Shown in pieces: positions 34,158-43,149 of a stretch of DNA of 64,000 nt (positions within the stretch are counted from its first letter, which is position 1; every line of letters starts with the position of its first letter). The DNA lies in NCBI RefSeq assembly GCF_900111895.1, contig NZ_FOKB01000014.1, positions 40,802-104,801 of the forward strand, in the 5' to 3' direction. A program made the position numbers and the translations under genes. This stretch comes from Pseudomonas simiae (GTDB lineage Bacteria; Pseudomonadota; Gammaproteobacteria; Pseudomonadales; Pseudomonadaceae). The notes beneath the pieces were generated by a model, which was given only the letters and a program-made list of their open reading frames with translations, was not told where the DNA came from and did no database searches.

Positions 34158-35285
34158 TTAGTGTTTGTCACGACGGAAGAACGCCAGGCGCTCTTCATCG
34201 ATGGCCAGGCCCAGGCCCGGTGCGGTGGAGACATGCAGCTGGAAATCGCGGTACACCGGCGGCTCGGTGAGGATGTCTTCGGTGAGCAGCAACGGGCCGA
34301 ACAGTTCGGTGTCCCACGCCAGCTTGTTCAGCGTGAGGAAGGCATGCGCCGAGGCCAAGGTGCCAATGCCGCCTTCAAGCATGGTGCCGCCGTACAGGCC
34401 GATGCCGGCCGCTTCGGCAATCGCGGCGGTACGCAACACGGCACGCGGGCCGCCGTTCTTGGCGATCTTGAGGGCGAACACCGAGGCCGCGCCTTCGCGG
34501 GCCAGGTTAAAGGCATCCTCGACACACTCGATGGACTCATCTGCCATGATCGGCGCCGGGCTCGACAGGTTGAGCCGCGCCATGCCGCCGCGGTTGTTGC
34601 GTGAGATAGGCTGTTCGATCAGGTCGATTCCGTTGTCACCGAGCACTTTGCATGCACGCAGTGCCACCGCTTCATCCCAGGCCTGGTTGACATCGACGCG
34701 CACACTGGCGCGGTCGCCCAGGGCCTTTTTGATCGCGATCACGTGAGCCAGGTCGTGGCTGACCTCACCCGCGCCAATCTTCAACTTGAAGAGGCGGTGG
34801 CGGCGCAGGTCGAGCATCTTTTCCGCTTCGGCAATATCCTTTTCAGTGTTGCCGCTGGCCAGGGTCCAGGCCACCGGCAAGGCATCGCGCACACGGCCGC
34901 CGAGCAGTTCGCTGACCGGCAGGTTCAGGCGTTTACCCAGGGCATCGAGCAAGGCGCTTTCGATACCGGACTTGGCAAAGGTGTTGCCGCGAATACTGCG
35001 CTCCAGGCGCAACATGGCCGCGTTGATATTGCTGGCGTCCTGGCCGATCAACAGGGGCGCGAAGTGACGGTCAATGTTGACCTTGATACTGTCAGGACTT
35101 TCGTTGCCGTAACTGAGGCCACCAATGGTGGTGGCTTCGCCGATGCCTTCGATACCGTCGGCGCAGCGCAGGCGGATGATCACCAGGGTCTGGTTTTGCA
35201 TGGTGTGCATCGCCAACTTGTGCGGGCGAAGGGTGGGGAGGTCGACGATGATCGTGTCGATCGACTCGATGGCGCAAATCGGCAT
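34158..35285 (-). CDS. catB: Muconate cycloisomerase I
   Basis: A 375-residue enolase-superfamily enzyme that lactonises cis,cis-muconate. Catalytic features: the KxK in HRLFKLKIGAGEV at about residue 170, metal ligands in VRVDVNQAWDEAVALR, LIEQPISRNN and IMADESIE, and the second base lysine in VFALKIAKNGG. The ATG at 35285 (MPICAIESIDTIIVD) gives the family length. A longer open frame reads through catR's opposite strand and is not coding. It is divergent from catR with a CatR-type site between. Confidence 0.95.
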   Translation of the reverse strand: MPICAIESIDTIIVDLPTLRPHKLAMHTMQNQTLVIIRLRCADGIEGIGEATTIGGLSYGNESPDSIKVNIDRHFAPLLIGQDASNINAAMLRLERSIRGNTFAKSGIESALLDALGKRLNLPVSELLGGRVRDALPVAWTLASGNTEKDIAEAEKMLDLRRHRLFKLKIGAGEVSHDLAHVIAIKKALGDRASVRVDVNQAWDEAVALRACKVLGDNGIDLIEQPISRNNRGGMARLNLSSPAPIMADESIECVEDAFNLAREGAASVFALKIAKNGGPRAVLRTAAIAEAAGIGLYGGTMLEGGIGTLASAHAFLTLNKLAWDTELFGPLLLTEDILTEPPVYRDFQLHVSTAPGLGLAIDEERLAFFRRDKH

Positions 35286-35371
35286 GGCAATACCCGTTGG
35301 GTTCTTTATAGATTTGAGCCGATTTTGTGCCCTATTTTTAAAGGCTTCCAATATAGAATGGGTCTCAAGCA

Positions 35372-35386
35372 ATACCCTCAAGGTAT
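35372..35386. promoter_or_regulatory. Likely CatR operator
   Basis: ATACC-CTCAA-GGTAT is a perfect inverted repeat containing the LysR T-N11-A pattern. It lies 14 bp before the catR ATG and 87 bp upstream of catB, as expected for the recognition site of a divergent LysR regulator. A second inverted repeat, ACCC-GTT-GGGT, lies at 35291-35301 beside the catB start. Confidence 0.65.
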
Positions 35387-35399
35387 GAAAGGAACCGTT

Positions 35400-36275
35400 A
35401 TGGAACTGCGTCACCTGCGCTATTTCCAGGTGCTGGGGGAAACCCTCAACTTCACCCGCGCCGCCGAACGCCTGCACATCGCCCAGCCGCCATTGAGCCG
35501 GCAGATCCAGCAGTTGGAGGACGAGTTGGGCGTGATCCTGCTTGAACGTAGCAGACCGCTGCGGCTGACCGAGGCCGGTCGGTTTTTCTATGAACACGCC
35601 ACTGTGCTGCTGGAACAACTGAACAAGGTCTGCGACAACACGCGACGCATCGGCCAGGGTGAAAAGACCTGGCTGGGCATCGGTTTTGCACCGTCGACGC
35701 TGTACGGCGTGTTGCCGGAACTGATTCGGCGGCTGCGCACGCATGAGGCACTGGAGCTGGAGTTGGGGCTGTCGGAAATGACCACCTTGCAACAGGTCGA
35801 AGCGCTCAAGGCCGGGCGGATTGATGTGGGTTTCGGGCGGATACGCATCGACGACCCGGCCATCGTCCAGAGGGTGCTGGTGGAGGATCGGCTGGTGGCT
35901 GTGTTGCCCGCCGGACACCCCTTGCTGGACGCGCCCGCCACCCTCGCTCAACTGGCCGCCGAGCCCTTTGTGCTCTACCCCGGTAACCCACGGCCCAGCT
36001 ATGCCGACCATGTAATTGCGCTGTTCGATGCCCACGGTTTGAGCCTCAAGGTGGCGCAGTGGACCAACGAGTTGCAAACCGCCATCGGCCTGGTCGGCGC
36101 CGGGATCGGCGTGACGCTGGTGCCTGCCTCGGTGCAGGTGTTGCACCGGGCGGACATCGGCTACACGCCGGTGGTGGAGGCCACCGCGACCTCGCCGATC
36201 ATTCTCAGCCGGCGGGTGAATGATCAATCGCCGGGGCTCAGTCATTGCCTGCAACTGGTGGAAGAACTGATCTGA
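35400..36275 (+). CDS. catR: LysR-family activator CatR
   Basis: A 291-residue LysR protein starting MELRHLRYFQVLGETLNFTR, with HTH FTRAAERLHIAQPPLSRQIQ, the start typical of CatR and BenM. The effector domain includes WLGIGFAPSTLYGVLPELIR. CatR binds cis,cis-muconate and activates catBC(A), which are divergent here. The ATG at 35400 is preceded by AAAGGAACC. An in-frame upstream reading overlaps catB and is rejected. Confidence 0.92.
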   Translation: MELRHLRYFQVLGETLNFTRAAERLHIAQPPLSRQIQQLEDELGVILLERSRPLRLTEAGRFFYEHATVLLEQLNKVCDNTRRIGQGEKTWLGIGFAPSTLYGVLPELIRRLRTHEALELELGLSEMTTLQQVEALKAGRIDVGFGRIRIDDPAIVQRVLVEDRLVAVLPAGHPLLDAPATLAQLAAEPFVLYPGNPRPSYADHVIALFDAHGLSLKVAQWTNELQTAIGLVGAGIGVTLVPASVQVLHRADIGYTPVVEATATSPIILSRRVNDQSPGLSHCLQLVEELI

Positions 36276-36299
36276 TTTCTCCGAAACACCGCACATCCA

Positions 36300-36390
36300 A
36301 TGTGGGAGCGGACTTGCTCGCGAATGCGGTGTATCAGTCGCCGAATAGGTTGACTGAGATACCGCATTCGCGAGCAAGCCCGCTCCCACA
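36300..36390. repeat. REPIN
   Basis: TGTGGGAGCGGACTTGCTCGCGAATGCGGT is mirrored by ACCGCATTCGCGAGCAAGCC and GCTCCCACA. The arms share about 30 bases, between convergent catR and antR. Confidence 0.88.
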
Positions 36391-36408
36391 GTTTGACCTT
36401 CATTGTTT

Positions 36409-37389
36409 TCAGATACTGCGCATGCGTTTGCGCTGCTGGGTCTGGCTGGGGGATTCGTCGAACAGTTTTCGGTATTCGGCCGAAAATCGCCCCAGGTGGG
36501 TAAAGCCCCAGCCCAGGGCAATTTCGGAAATGGTGCGGGTAGAGCCGTGCTCGAGGATTTCCTGGCGCACCGCAGAAAGCCGATGCTTCTTCAAATAGGC
36601 CATCGGCGACAGGGCAAAGTACTTGCGAAAGGCATCGAACAACTTGAACCGCGACACCCCCGCAGCCGCTTCCAGATCTTCCAGGTGCACGGCTTCCCGA
36701 GCGTTGTCATGGATGTACTGGCGCGCACGGATCAGGTAATGCGGCAGTTTCACACCGAGCATATCGCGCAGTTCTTCGGAGTAATTGTTCGGCTGGGCCA
36801 GGATCAGGCCCTTGATCAGCGAGCTTTCCAGGTCGCGGGTAAACGCCGGCTGTTCATACAACTCGCTGCCGTGTTCCAGCTCCGCAATGAAGTAGCGCGC
36901 CATGCGCCACCACGCCGCCGAGGCGCCGTCCACCGCGTCCATCACCGACTCGAAGCGCAACGGCGCATCAATCGGCCGTTGCAGCAAACCTTCCAGTGAC
37001 TCCCCCATCGCCGCCCGCGTGATCACCACCTGCAACTTGCGGCAGTCGCCGGAAATCGCCAGCACCTGATGTTCATTGGGTGAAATGATCACGCCTTGGT
37101 CGCGGTTGGAACTCAGGCGCTCGCCGTTCTTGCTCAACTCCTGCTCGCCCACCAGGGGCAGGCTCAGGCTGTAGCTGCTGAAGTGCTCGGCGTCTTCGAT
37201 GTCGATGGTCACATCGGTGCCGTATTCGATCACGCCCAGGGTGGTGGCGCGGGACTTGAACACATTGGCGCTGTGGTGAAAGCGCAGGCGCTCGGGCGTG
37301 GCGGTGGCGAGGCGATGGGGCCCGCAGATCCCGGACATCCAGCTGCGGGCGCCTTCAAGGTCGAAGCGTTGAATCGTTTGGCTGCTCAT
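36409..37389 (-). CDS. antR: AraC-family regulator AntR
   Basis: A 326-residue protein. The N-terminal sensing part (residues 1-200) is of the AraC-binding type (ISPNEHQVLAISGDCRKLQV). The C-terminal AraC domain carries both HTHs: AVHLEDLEAAAGVSRFKLFD and EHGSTRTISEIALGWGFTHL. It is divergent from antA, as for the anthranilate-responsive activator AntR of P. aeruginosa and P. fluorescens. Anthranilate is the expected effector. The 312-bp gap to antA should hold its binding sites. Confidence 0.9.
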   Translation of the reverse strand: MSSQTIQRFDLEGARSWMSGICGPHRLATATPERLRFHHSANVFKSRATTLGVIEYGTDVTIDIEDAEHFSSYSLSLPLVGEQELSKNGERLSSNRDQGVIISPNEHQVLAISGDCRKLQVVITRAAMGESLEGLLQRPIDAPLRFESVMDAVDGASAAWWRMARYFIAELEHGSELYEQPAFTRDLESSLIKGLILAQPNNYSEELRDMLGVKLPHYLIRARQYIHDNAREAVHLEDLEAAAGVSRFKLFDAFRKYFALSPMAYLKKHRLSAVRQEILEHGSTRTISEIALGWGFTHLGRFSAEYRKLFDESPSQTQQRKRMRSI

Positions 37390-37604
37390 CAGGATGCACC
37401 CACGGCGGTTAGGCTGTTGCGCGCTCTGGCGGCGCGTCGTTGTTGTTCGACAGCAAATAATGCGCCACGCCAGCGCAATGGCCAGCGGGTGGATAGCATT
37501 GGTCGACTAAATGGATAAGAAAGCGGTTTTTCCGGCCATTGCCCGACAAGACAGTAGCGCATCCCATCACCACACTGCACCGGGTTGGGTATTTGCTGCC
37601 CAAT

Positions 37605-37636
37605 TATCCGGCGCAGGTTCCCCCACTAAGCGGATA
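37605..37636. promoter_or_regulatory. Possible AntR-binding inverted repeat in the antR-antA gap
   Basis: TATCCG at 37605 and CGGATA at 37631 form an inverted pair with 20 bases between, about 65-95 bp before the antA ATG. The rest of the gap (37390-37701) shows no other clear element. Tentative only. Confidence 0.3.
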
Positions 37637-37701
37637 GCCCGCACCCCGCCCCGCTGCCTCTAATGGACCACCGATTAGCCCCTATCAAAAAGGTGCCTCC
37701 C

Positions 37702-39093
37702 ATGAGTGGTGCAAGAAGCGTCGAGCAGTGGAAAACATTTATCGAAGGTTGTCTGGATTTTCGCCCGGCGGATGAAGTGTTCCGTATCGCCCGCGACATG
37801 TTCACCGAGCCGCAGCTGTTCGATCTGGAGATGGAACTGATCTTCGAAAAGAACTGGATCTACGCCTGCCACGAAAGCGAACTGGCGAATAACCACGACT
37901 TCGTCACGATGCGCGCCGGGCGCCAGCCGATGATCATCACCCGCGACGGCGAAGGCCAACTCAATGCGCTGATCAACGCCTGCCAGCATCGCGGCACCAC
38001 CCTGACGCGGGTCGGCAAGGGTAACCAGTCCACTTTCACCTGCCCGTTCCATGCCTGGTGTTACAAGAGCGACGGCCGGCTGGTAAAGGTCAAGGCGCCG
38101 GGGGAGTACCCGGATGGTTTCGACAAGGCCACGCGCGGGCTGAAAAAGGCGCGTATCGAGAGCTACAAAGGCTTCGTGTTCATCAGCCTGGATGTGGCTG
38201 GCACCGACAGCCTGGAAGACTTCCTGGGTGACGCCAAAGTGTTCTTCGACATGATGGTCGCCCAGTCCGCCACCGGCGAGCTGGAAGTGCTGCCAGGCAA
38301 ATCCGCCTACACCTACGACGGCAACTGGAAGCTACAGAACGAAAACGGCCTGGACGGTTATCACGTCAGCACTGTGCACTACAACTACGTGGCCACGGTT
38401 CAGCATCGCCAGCAGGTGAACACCGAGAATGGCGCGGGCGCAGGCAGCACCCTGGACTACAGCAAACTCGGCGCGGGTGATGCAAACACCGACGACGGTT
38501 GGTTCGCCTTCAACAATGGCCACAGTGTGTTGTTCAGTGACATGCCCAACCCCAGCGTGCGCTCCGGCTACGCGACCATCATGCCGCGCCTGGTGGAAGA
38601 ACACGGCCAACAAAAAGCCGAGTGGATGATGCACCGCCTGCGCAACTTGAATATCTACCCGAGCCTGTTCTTCCTCGACCAGATCAGCTCGCAACTGCGC
38701 ATCATCCGCCCGGTGGCGTGGAACAAGACCGAGATCATCAGCCAATGCCTGGGGGTGAAGGGCGAATCCGACGCGGACCGCGAAAACCGTATTCGCCAGT
38801 TCGAGGACTTCTTCAACGTATCGGGCATGGGCACGCCGGACGACCTGGTGGAGTTTCGCGAAGCCCAGCGCGGGTTCCAGGGCCGCCTGGAGCGCTGGAG
38901 CGACATCTCACGCGGCAGCCATCGCTGGGAAACCGGGCCCACGCCGAACAGCGAAGCCATCGGCATCCAGCCGGCCATGACCGGCACCGAATTCACCCAT
39001 GAAGGCCTCTACGTGAACCAGCATCGCAACTGGCAGCAGTTCCTGCTCAATGGCCTGGACAGGCAAGCGCTGACACTGCGGGAGGTGAAGTGA
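37702..39093 (+). CDS. antA: Anthranilate 1,2-dioxygenase large subunit
   Basis: A 463-residue Rieske oxygenase alpha subunit. The Rieske centre is NACQHRGTTLTRVGKGNQST followed by FTCPFHAWCYKSDG (CxH...CxxH) at about residues 90-125. The mononuclear iron region is NENGLDGYHVSTVHYNYVAT at about residue 215. It hydroxylates anthranilate, giving catechol with loss of CO2 and ammonia. The start MSGARSVEQWKTFIEGCLDF at 37702 matches known AntA. An in-frame ATG at 37663 is less likely. The stop overlaps the antB start. Confidence 0.94.
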   Translation: MSGARSVEQWKTFIEGCLDFRPADEVFRIARDMFTEPQLFDLEMELIFEKNWIYACHESELANNHDFVTMRAGRQPMIITRDGEGQLNALINACQHRGTTLTRVGKGNQSTFTCPFHAWCYKSDGRLVKVKAPGEYPDGFDKATRGLKKARIESYKGFVFISLDVAGTDSLEDFLGDAKVFFDMMVAQSATGELEVLPGKSAYTYDGNWKLQNENGLDGYHVSTVHYNYVATVQHRQQVNTENGAGAGSTLDYSKLGAGDANTDDGWFAFNNGHSVLFSDMPNPSVRSGYATIMPRLVEEHGQQKAEWMMHRLRNLNIYPSLFFLDQISSQLRIIRPVAWNKTEIISQCLGVKGESDADRENRIRQFEDFFNVSGMGTPDDLVEFREAQRGFQGRLERWSDISRGSHRWETGPTPNSEAIGIQPAMTGTEFTHEGLYVNQHRNWQQFLLNGLDRQALTLREVK

Positions 39094-39584
39094 TGAATGC
39101 GCAATTGCAGTATCAGATCGAGCAGTTCTTCTACCGCAAATCCGAGCTGTGCGACGCCCGGGACTGGGACGCCTATGTGCAGTTGTTCGACCCGCAGAGC
39201 GAGTTCCACCTGCCGCAGTGGGACTCGGAGCACGTCTACACCCGCGACCCCAAGCGCGAGATGTCGTTGATCTATTACGCCAACCGCTCGGGCCTGGAAG
39301 ACCGCGTGTTCCGCTTGCGCACCGGCAAAGCCGCGTCGGCCACACCAATGCCACGCACCTTGCACCTGATCAACAACGTGCGCATCGCCGAGCAGGCGGA
39401 TGGCACGCTGGAGGTGCGACTGAACTGGCACACGCTGTTCTATCGCCTGGCCACGTCGGAGCAGTTCTATGGCCACGCCACCTATCGCCTGAAACCCGAT
39501 GGCGACAGTTGGTTGATCACCCGCAAGCATGCGCTGCTGCTCAACGACACCATCAACTCGGTGCTGGATTTTTATCATCTTTAA
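39093..39584 (+). CDS. antB: Anthranilate 1,2-dioxygenase small subunit
   Basis: A 163-residue beta subunit of the aromatic-ring dioxygenase family, with MNAQLQYQIEQFFYRKSELC at the start and DAYVQLFDPQSEFHLPQWDS. It stabilises the AntA hexamer and has no cofactor. The ATG overlaps the antA stop (TGATG), and GGAGG sits 7 bp upstream, so translation is coupled. A GTG one codon earlier is also possible. Confidence 0.93.
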   Translation: MNAQLQYQIEQFFYRKSELCDARDWDAYVQLFDPQSEFHLPQWDSEHVYTRDPKREMSLIYYANRSGLEDRVFRLRTGKAASATPMPRTLHLINNVRIAEQADGTLEVRLNWHTLFYRLATSEQFYGHATYRLKPDGDSWLITRKHALLLNDTINSVLDFYHL

Positions 39585-39650
39585 ACGCGCCTTTTTGGCC
39601 AGTCCGCTCGCCACAGGGTGCGCGCGTCATACATACGCGGAGAGCAACAC

Positions 39651-40658
39651 ATGAATCACAAAGTGGCCTTCAGTTTTGCCGACGGCAAGACCCTGTTCTT
39701 TCCGGTGGGTGCCAACGAAATCCTGCTGGATGCCGCGCTGCGCAACGGCATCAAGATCCCCCTGGATTGCCGCGAAGGCGTCTGCGGTACTTGCCAGGGT
39801 CGTTGCGAGTCTGGCGATTACAGCCAGGACTATGTGGACGAAGAAGCCCTGTCCAGCCTCGACCTGCAACAGCGCAAGATGCTCAGTTGCCAGACGCGGG
39901 TGAAGTCCGACGCTACGTTTTACTTCGACTTTGATTCGAGCCTGTGCAATGCGCCCGGCCCGGTTCAGGTAAAGGGCACCGTGAGCGCAGTGGAGCAGGT
40001 GTCAGCCAGCACGGCGATCCTGCAGGTGCAGTTGGATCAGGCGCTGGATTTTCTGCCCGGCCAGTACGCGCGCCTGTCAGTGCCTGGCACGGACAGTTGG
40101 CGGTCCTATTCCTTCGCCAACCTGCCAGGCAATCACCTGCAATTCCTGGTGCGTCTGCTGCCCGACGGGGTGATGAGCAATTACCTGCGCGAGCGCTGCC
40201 AGGTGGGTGACGAGCTGTTGATGGAAGCGCCACTCGGCGCCTTCTACCTGCGCCACGTCACGCAGCCATTGGTGCTGGTGGCGGGCGGCACCGGGTTATC
40301 GGCCTTGCTGGGTATGCTCGACCAACTGGCCGCCAATGGTTGCGAGCAACCGGTGCACCTCTACTACGGCGTGCGCGGTGCCGAGGACTTATGCGAAGCA
40401 GCGCGCATACGGGCCTATGCCGCGAAAATCCCAAACTTGCGCTACACCGAAGTGCTCAGCGCACCTTCAGAAGAGTGGTCTGGTAAACGCGGCTACCTCA
40501 CCGAGCATTTCGACCTGGCCGAATTGCGGGACGGTTCGGCGGATATGTACCTGTGCGGCCCCCCGCCAATGGTCGAATCCATCCAGCAATGGCTGGCGGA
40601 TCAGGCACTTGATGGCGTTCAGTTGTATTACGAAAAGTTTACGCAGAGTAATATCTGA
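39651..40658 (+). CDS. antC: Anthranilate dioxygenase reductase
   Basis: A 335-residue electron-transfer protein. The N-terminal plant-type 2Fe-2S domain has CREGVCGTCQGRCESGDYSQ with the fourth cysteine in KMLSCQTRVKSD. An FAD domain follows (PGTDSWRSYSFANLPGN), then an NADH domain (LVLVAGGTGLSALLGMLDQL). It passes electrons from NADH to AntA. It is 66 bp after antB, with its ATG at 39651 chosen by homology. Confidence 0.93.
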   Translation: MNHKVAFSFADGKTLFFPVGANEILLDAALRNGIKIPLDCREGVCGTCQGRCESGDYSQDYVDEEALSSLDLQQRKMLSCQTRVKSDATFYFDFDSSLCNAPGPVQVKGTVSAVEQVSASTAILQVQLDQALDFLPGQYARLSVPGTDSWRSYSFANLPGNHLQFLVRLLPDGVMSNYLRERCQVGDELLMEAPLGAFYLRHVTQPLVLVAGGTGLSALLGMLDQLAANGCEQPVHLYYGVRGAEDLCEAARIRAYAAKIPNLRYTEVLSAPSEEWSGKRGYLTEHFDLAELRDGSADMYLCGPPPMVESIQQWLADQALDGVQLYYEKFTQSNI

Positions 40659-40679
40659 CCCCTCAGCACTTCTGAGGGG
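40659..40679 (+). terminator. Hairpin after antC
   Basis: CCCCTCAG-CACTT-CTGAGGGG begins one base after the stop: 8 bp stem, 5-base loop, no T-run. It may be a partial terminator or a 3'-end stabiliser between antC and the permease. Confidence 0.45.
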
Positions 40680-40730
40680 CTGATGCGGCGTGCACTCAAC
40701 CCTGAGAAAAACAAGTAGAAGGGAATGTTA

Positions 40731-42134
40731 ATGGCGGATGACATGGTTAACCCGGTAGGCCTCAAGCGTGGCCTGAAGAACCGGCACATTCAGCTGATCG
40801 CCTTGGGAGGGGCGATTGGCACGGGGTTGTTCCTCGGCTCGGCCGGGGTGCTCAAGTCGGCGGGGCCGTCGATGATCCTGGGTTACGCGATTGCCGGTTT
40901 CATTGCGTTCCTGATCATGCGCCAGCTCGGTGAGATGATCGTCGAAGAGCCGGTGGCCGGCTCGTTCAGCCACTTCGCCCACAAATACTGGGGCGGCTAC
41001 GCAGGCTTCCTGGCGGGCTGGAACTACTGGGTCCTTTACGTCCTGGTGGGCATGGCTGAACTGACGGCCGTGGGCAAGTACATCCAGTTCTGGTGGCCGG
41101 ACATTCCAACCTGGGTCAGTGCGCTGGTGTTCTTTGTCGCAGTGAACTTGATCAACACCCTGAACGTGAAGTTCTTCGGTGAAACCGAGTTCTGGTTTGC
41201 GATCATCAAAGTGGTAGCGATTGTCGGCATGATCGTGCTCGGCTGCTACCTGCTGTTCAGCGGCACCGGCGGCCCGCAAGCCTCGGTGAGCAACCTGTGG
41301 AGCCACGGCGGGTTCTTCCCGAATGGCGGCATGGGGCTGTTGATGTCCATGGCGTTCATCATGTTCTCGTTCGGTGGCCTGGAGCTGGTGGGCATCACTG
41401 CCGCCGAAGCCAGCGAGCCGCGTAAAGTGATCCCGAAAGCGATCAACCAAGTGGTCTACCGGATCCTGATTTTCTACGTCGGCGCCCTGACCGTGCTGCT
41501 GTCGCTGTACCCGTGGGACCAACTGCTGCAAACCCTCGGCGCGTCGGGCGATGCCTACAGCGGTAGCCCGTTCGTGCAGATCTTCTCGCTGATCGGTAAC
41601 GACACCGCCGCACACATCCTCAACTTCGTGGTGCTGACCGCGGCGCTGTCGGTGTACAACAGCGGCGTGTACTGCAACAGCCGCATGTTGTTCGGCCTGG
41701 CCGAGCAAGGCGACGCCCCCAAATCGCTGATGAAGCTCAACAAGCAAGGCGTGCCAATCCGCGCCCTGGCGATTTCGGCGTTGGTGACGATGCTGTGCGT
41801 GGTGGTCAACTACGTGGCGCCGCAGAGTGCCCTGGAGTTGCTGTTTGCGCTGGTGGTTGCCTCGCTGATGATCAACTGGGCGCTGATCAGCATCACCCAC
41901 ATCAAGTTCCGCAAAGCCATGGGTGAACAAGGCGTGACGCCGTCGTTCAAAACCTTCTGGTTCCCGTTCAGCAACTACCTGTGCCTGGCGTTCATGGTGA
42001 TGATCATCAGCGTGATGCTGGCGATTCCAGGCATCAGCGAGTCGGTGTATGCGATGCCGGTGTGGGTGGGGATTATCTACGTGGCGTATCGGTTGCGGGT
42101 CCGCAGAAGTCACGCGGTCGTCAACGCACAGTGA
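40731..42134 (+). CDS. Amino acid permease (AAT family), probable aromatic amino acid transporter
   Basis: A 467-residue transporter with 12 helices. GLKRGLKNRHIQLIALGGAI and GTGLFLGSAGVLKSAGPSMI are characteristic of AroP/PheP-type permeases. GSFSHFAHKYWGGYAGFLAG is another family block. The downstream antABC position and the kynBA genes across the terminator suggest tryptophan or anthranilate-related cargo (inference). The start at 40731 is preferred to 40725 because AAGGG lies 8 bp upstream. Confidence 0.88.
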   Translation: MADDMVNPVGLKRGLKNRHIQLIALGGAIGTGLFLGSAGVLKSAGPSMILGYAIAGFIAFLIMRQLGEMIVEEPVAGSFSHFAHKYWGGYAGFLAGWNYWVLYVLVGMAELTAVGKYIQFWWPDIPTWVSALVFFVAVNLINTLNVKFFGETEFWFAIIKVVAIVGMIVLGCYLLFSGTGGPQASVSNLWSHGGFFPNGGMGLLMSMAFIMFSFGGLELVGITAAEASEPRKVIPKAINQVVYRILIFYVGALTVLLSLYPWDQLLQTLGASGDAYSGSPFVQIFSLIGNDTAAHILNFVVLTAALSVYNSGVYCNSRMLFGLAEQGDAPKSLMKLNKQGVPIRALAISALVTMLCVVVNYVAPQSALELLFALVVASLMINWALISITHIKFRKAMGEQGVTPSFKTFWFPFSNYLCLAFMVMIISVMLAIPGISESVYAMPVWVGIIYVAYRLRVRRSHAVVNAQ

Positions 42135-42137
42135 TAC

Positions 42138-42243
42138 CTGTGGGAGCCCGGCTTGTGTGGGAGCCGGGCTTGCCCGCGATACAGGCGACTCGGTTTACAG
42201 TAAGACCCAGAGGATGCCATCGCAGGCAAGCCAGCGCCCACAG
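42138..42243. repeat. REPIN with a partially duplicated left arm
   Basis: GTGGGAGCCCGGCTTGT is followed at once by GTGGGAGCCGGGCTTGCCC, so the left arm occurs one and a half times. The right arm is GGCAAGCCAGCGCCCACAG. Confidence 0.85.
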
Positions 42244-42263
42244 TTGATTGCATGTCAAAACAA

Positions 42264-42290
42264 CAAGCCCCGGTAATCCGGGGCTTTTTG
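42264..42290. terminator. Intrinsic terminator between the permease and kynA
   Basis: AAGCCCCGG-TAAT-CCGGGGCTTTTTG: 9-bp stem with five Ts on the plus strand, so it mainly ends the permease transcript, and possibly kynA on the minus strand. Confidence 0.88.
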
Positions 42291-42291
42291 C

Positions 42292-43149
42292 TTAGAGCGT
42301 GGAGCGGACTCGCCAGAGTTCGGGGAACAGCACGGTGTCGAGCATCTTGCGCAAATACCCCACACCTTCCGTGCCGCCAGTGCCGGGCTGGAAGCCGATG
42401 ATCCGCTCCACCGTCGTCACATGGCGGAAGCGCCACTGACGGAACGAGTCCTCCAGGTCGATAAACTTCTCGGCCAACTGATACAGGTCCCAATACCGGC
42501 TCGGATCGCGATACACCTCGCGCCACGCCGCCTCCACCGATTCATCGTGAACCGTCGCCGCCGTGGGGTCGCGCTCGGCGCGTTTCGGATCAATCGCCAG
42601 GCCGGCCTGGATCATCAGGTTGATCGCCTCGTCATACAGCGACGGCGTGGCAATCGCCACTTTCAACTCGTTCAACAGCTCCGGCCGATGGGCGTGGGGC
42701 CGCAACAGCGCCGCGCTCTTATTGCCGAGGATAAATTCAATCTCGCGGTACTGGAACGACTGAAACCCCGACGATTGCCCCAGGAACGGGCGGATCGACT
42801 TGTACTCCGACGGCGTCATCGTCGCCAGCACCGCCCAGGCGTGCACCAGTTGATCGAAGATCCGCGACACCCGCGCCAGCATCTTGAACGCCGGCGGCAG
42901 CTCGCCCAGGCGCACGTGTTCGCGGGCGGCCTTGAGCTCGTGGAGCATCAACTTCATCCACAGCTCGGACGTCTGGTGCTGGATGATGAAGAGCATTTCG
43001 TTGTGGTCCGGCGACAGCGGGTGCTGGGCGCTGAGGACTTTGCCCAGGTCCAGGTAATCGCCGTAGCTCATGGACTCGGAAAAATTCAGTTCGGCGTTGT
43101 GCCACTCTTCAGGCGGTTGGTAGTCGGCAGAGAAAGGACATTGGCTCAT
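42292..43149 (-). CDS. kynA: Tryptophan 2,3-dioxygenase
   Basis: A 285-residue heme dioxygenase that opens the tryptophan ring to N-formylkynurenine. Typical motifs: MLFIIQHQTSELWMKLMLHE near residue 45, SGFQSFQYREIEFILGNKSA, the heme histidine in RQWRFRHVTTVERIIGFQPG, and TGGTEGVGYLRKMLD. It is the second gene of kynB-kynA, with a 4-bp ATGA overlap. It is the first step of the cluster's pathway. Confidence 0.95.
   Translation of the reverse strand: MSQCPFSADYQPPEEWHNAELNFSESMSYGDYLDLGKVLSAQHPLSPDHNEMLFIIQHQTSELWMKLMLHELKAAREHVRLGELPPAFKMLARVSRIFDQLVHAWAVLATMTPSEYKSIRPFLGQSSGFQSFQYREIEFILGNKSAALLRPHAHRPELLNELKVAIATPSLYDEAINLMIQAGLAIDPKRAERDPTAATVHDESVEAAWREVYRDPSRYWDLYQLAEKFIDLEDSFRQWRFRHVTTVERIIGFQPGTGGTEGVGYLRKMLDTVLFPELWRVRSTL

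Noticed and set aside
35286..36521. Upstream extension of the catB frame
   Set aside because: It runs through the opposite strand of catR and a REPIN. The family start is at 35285.
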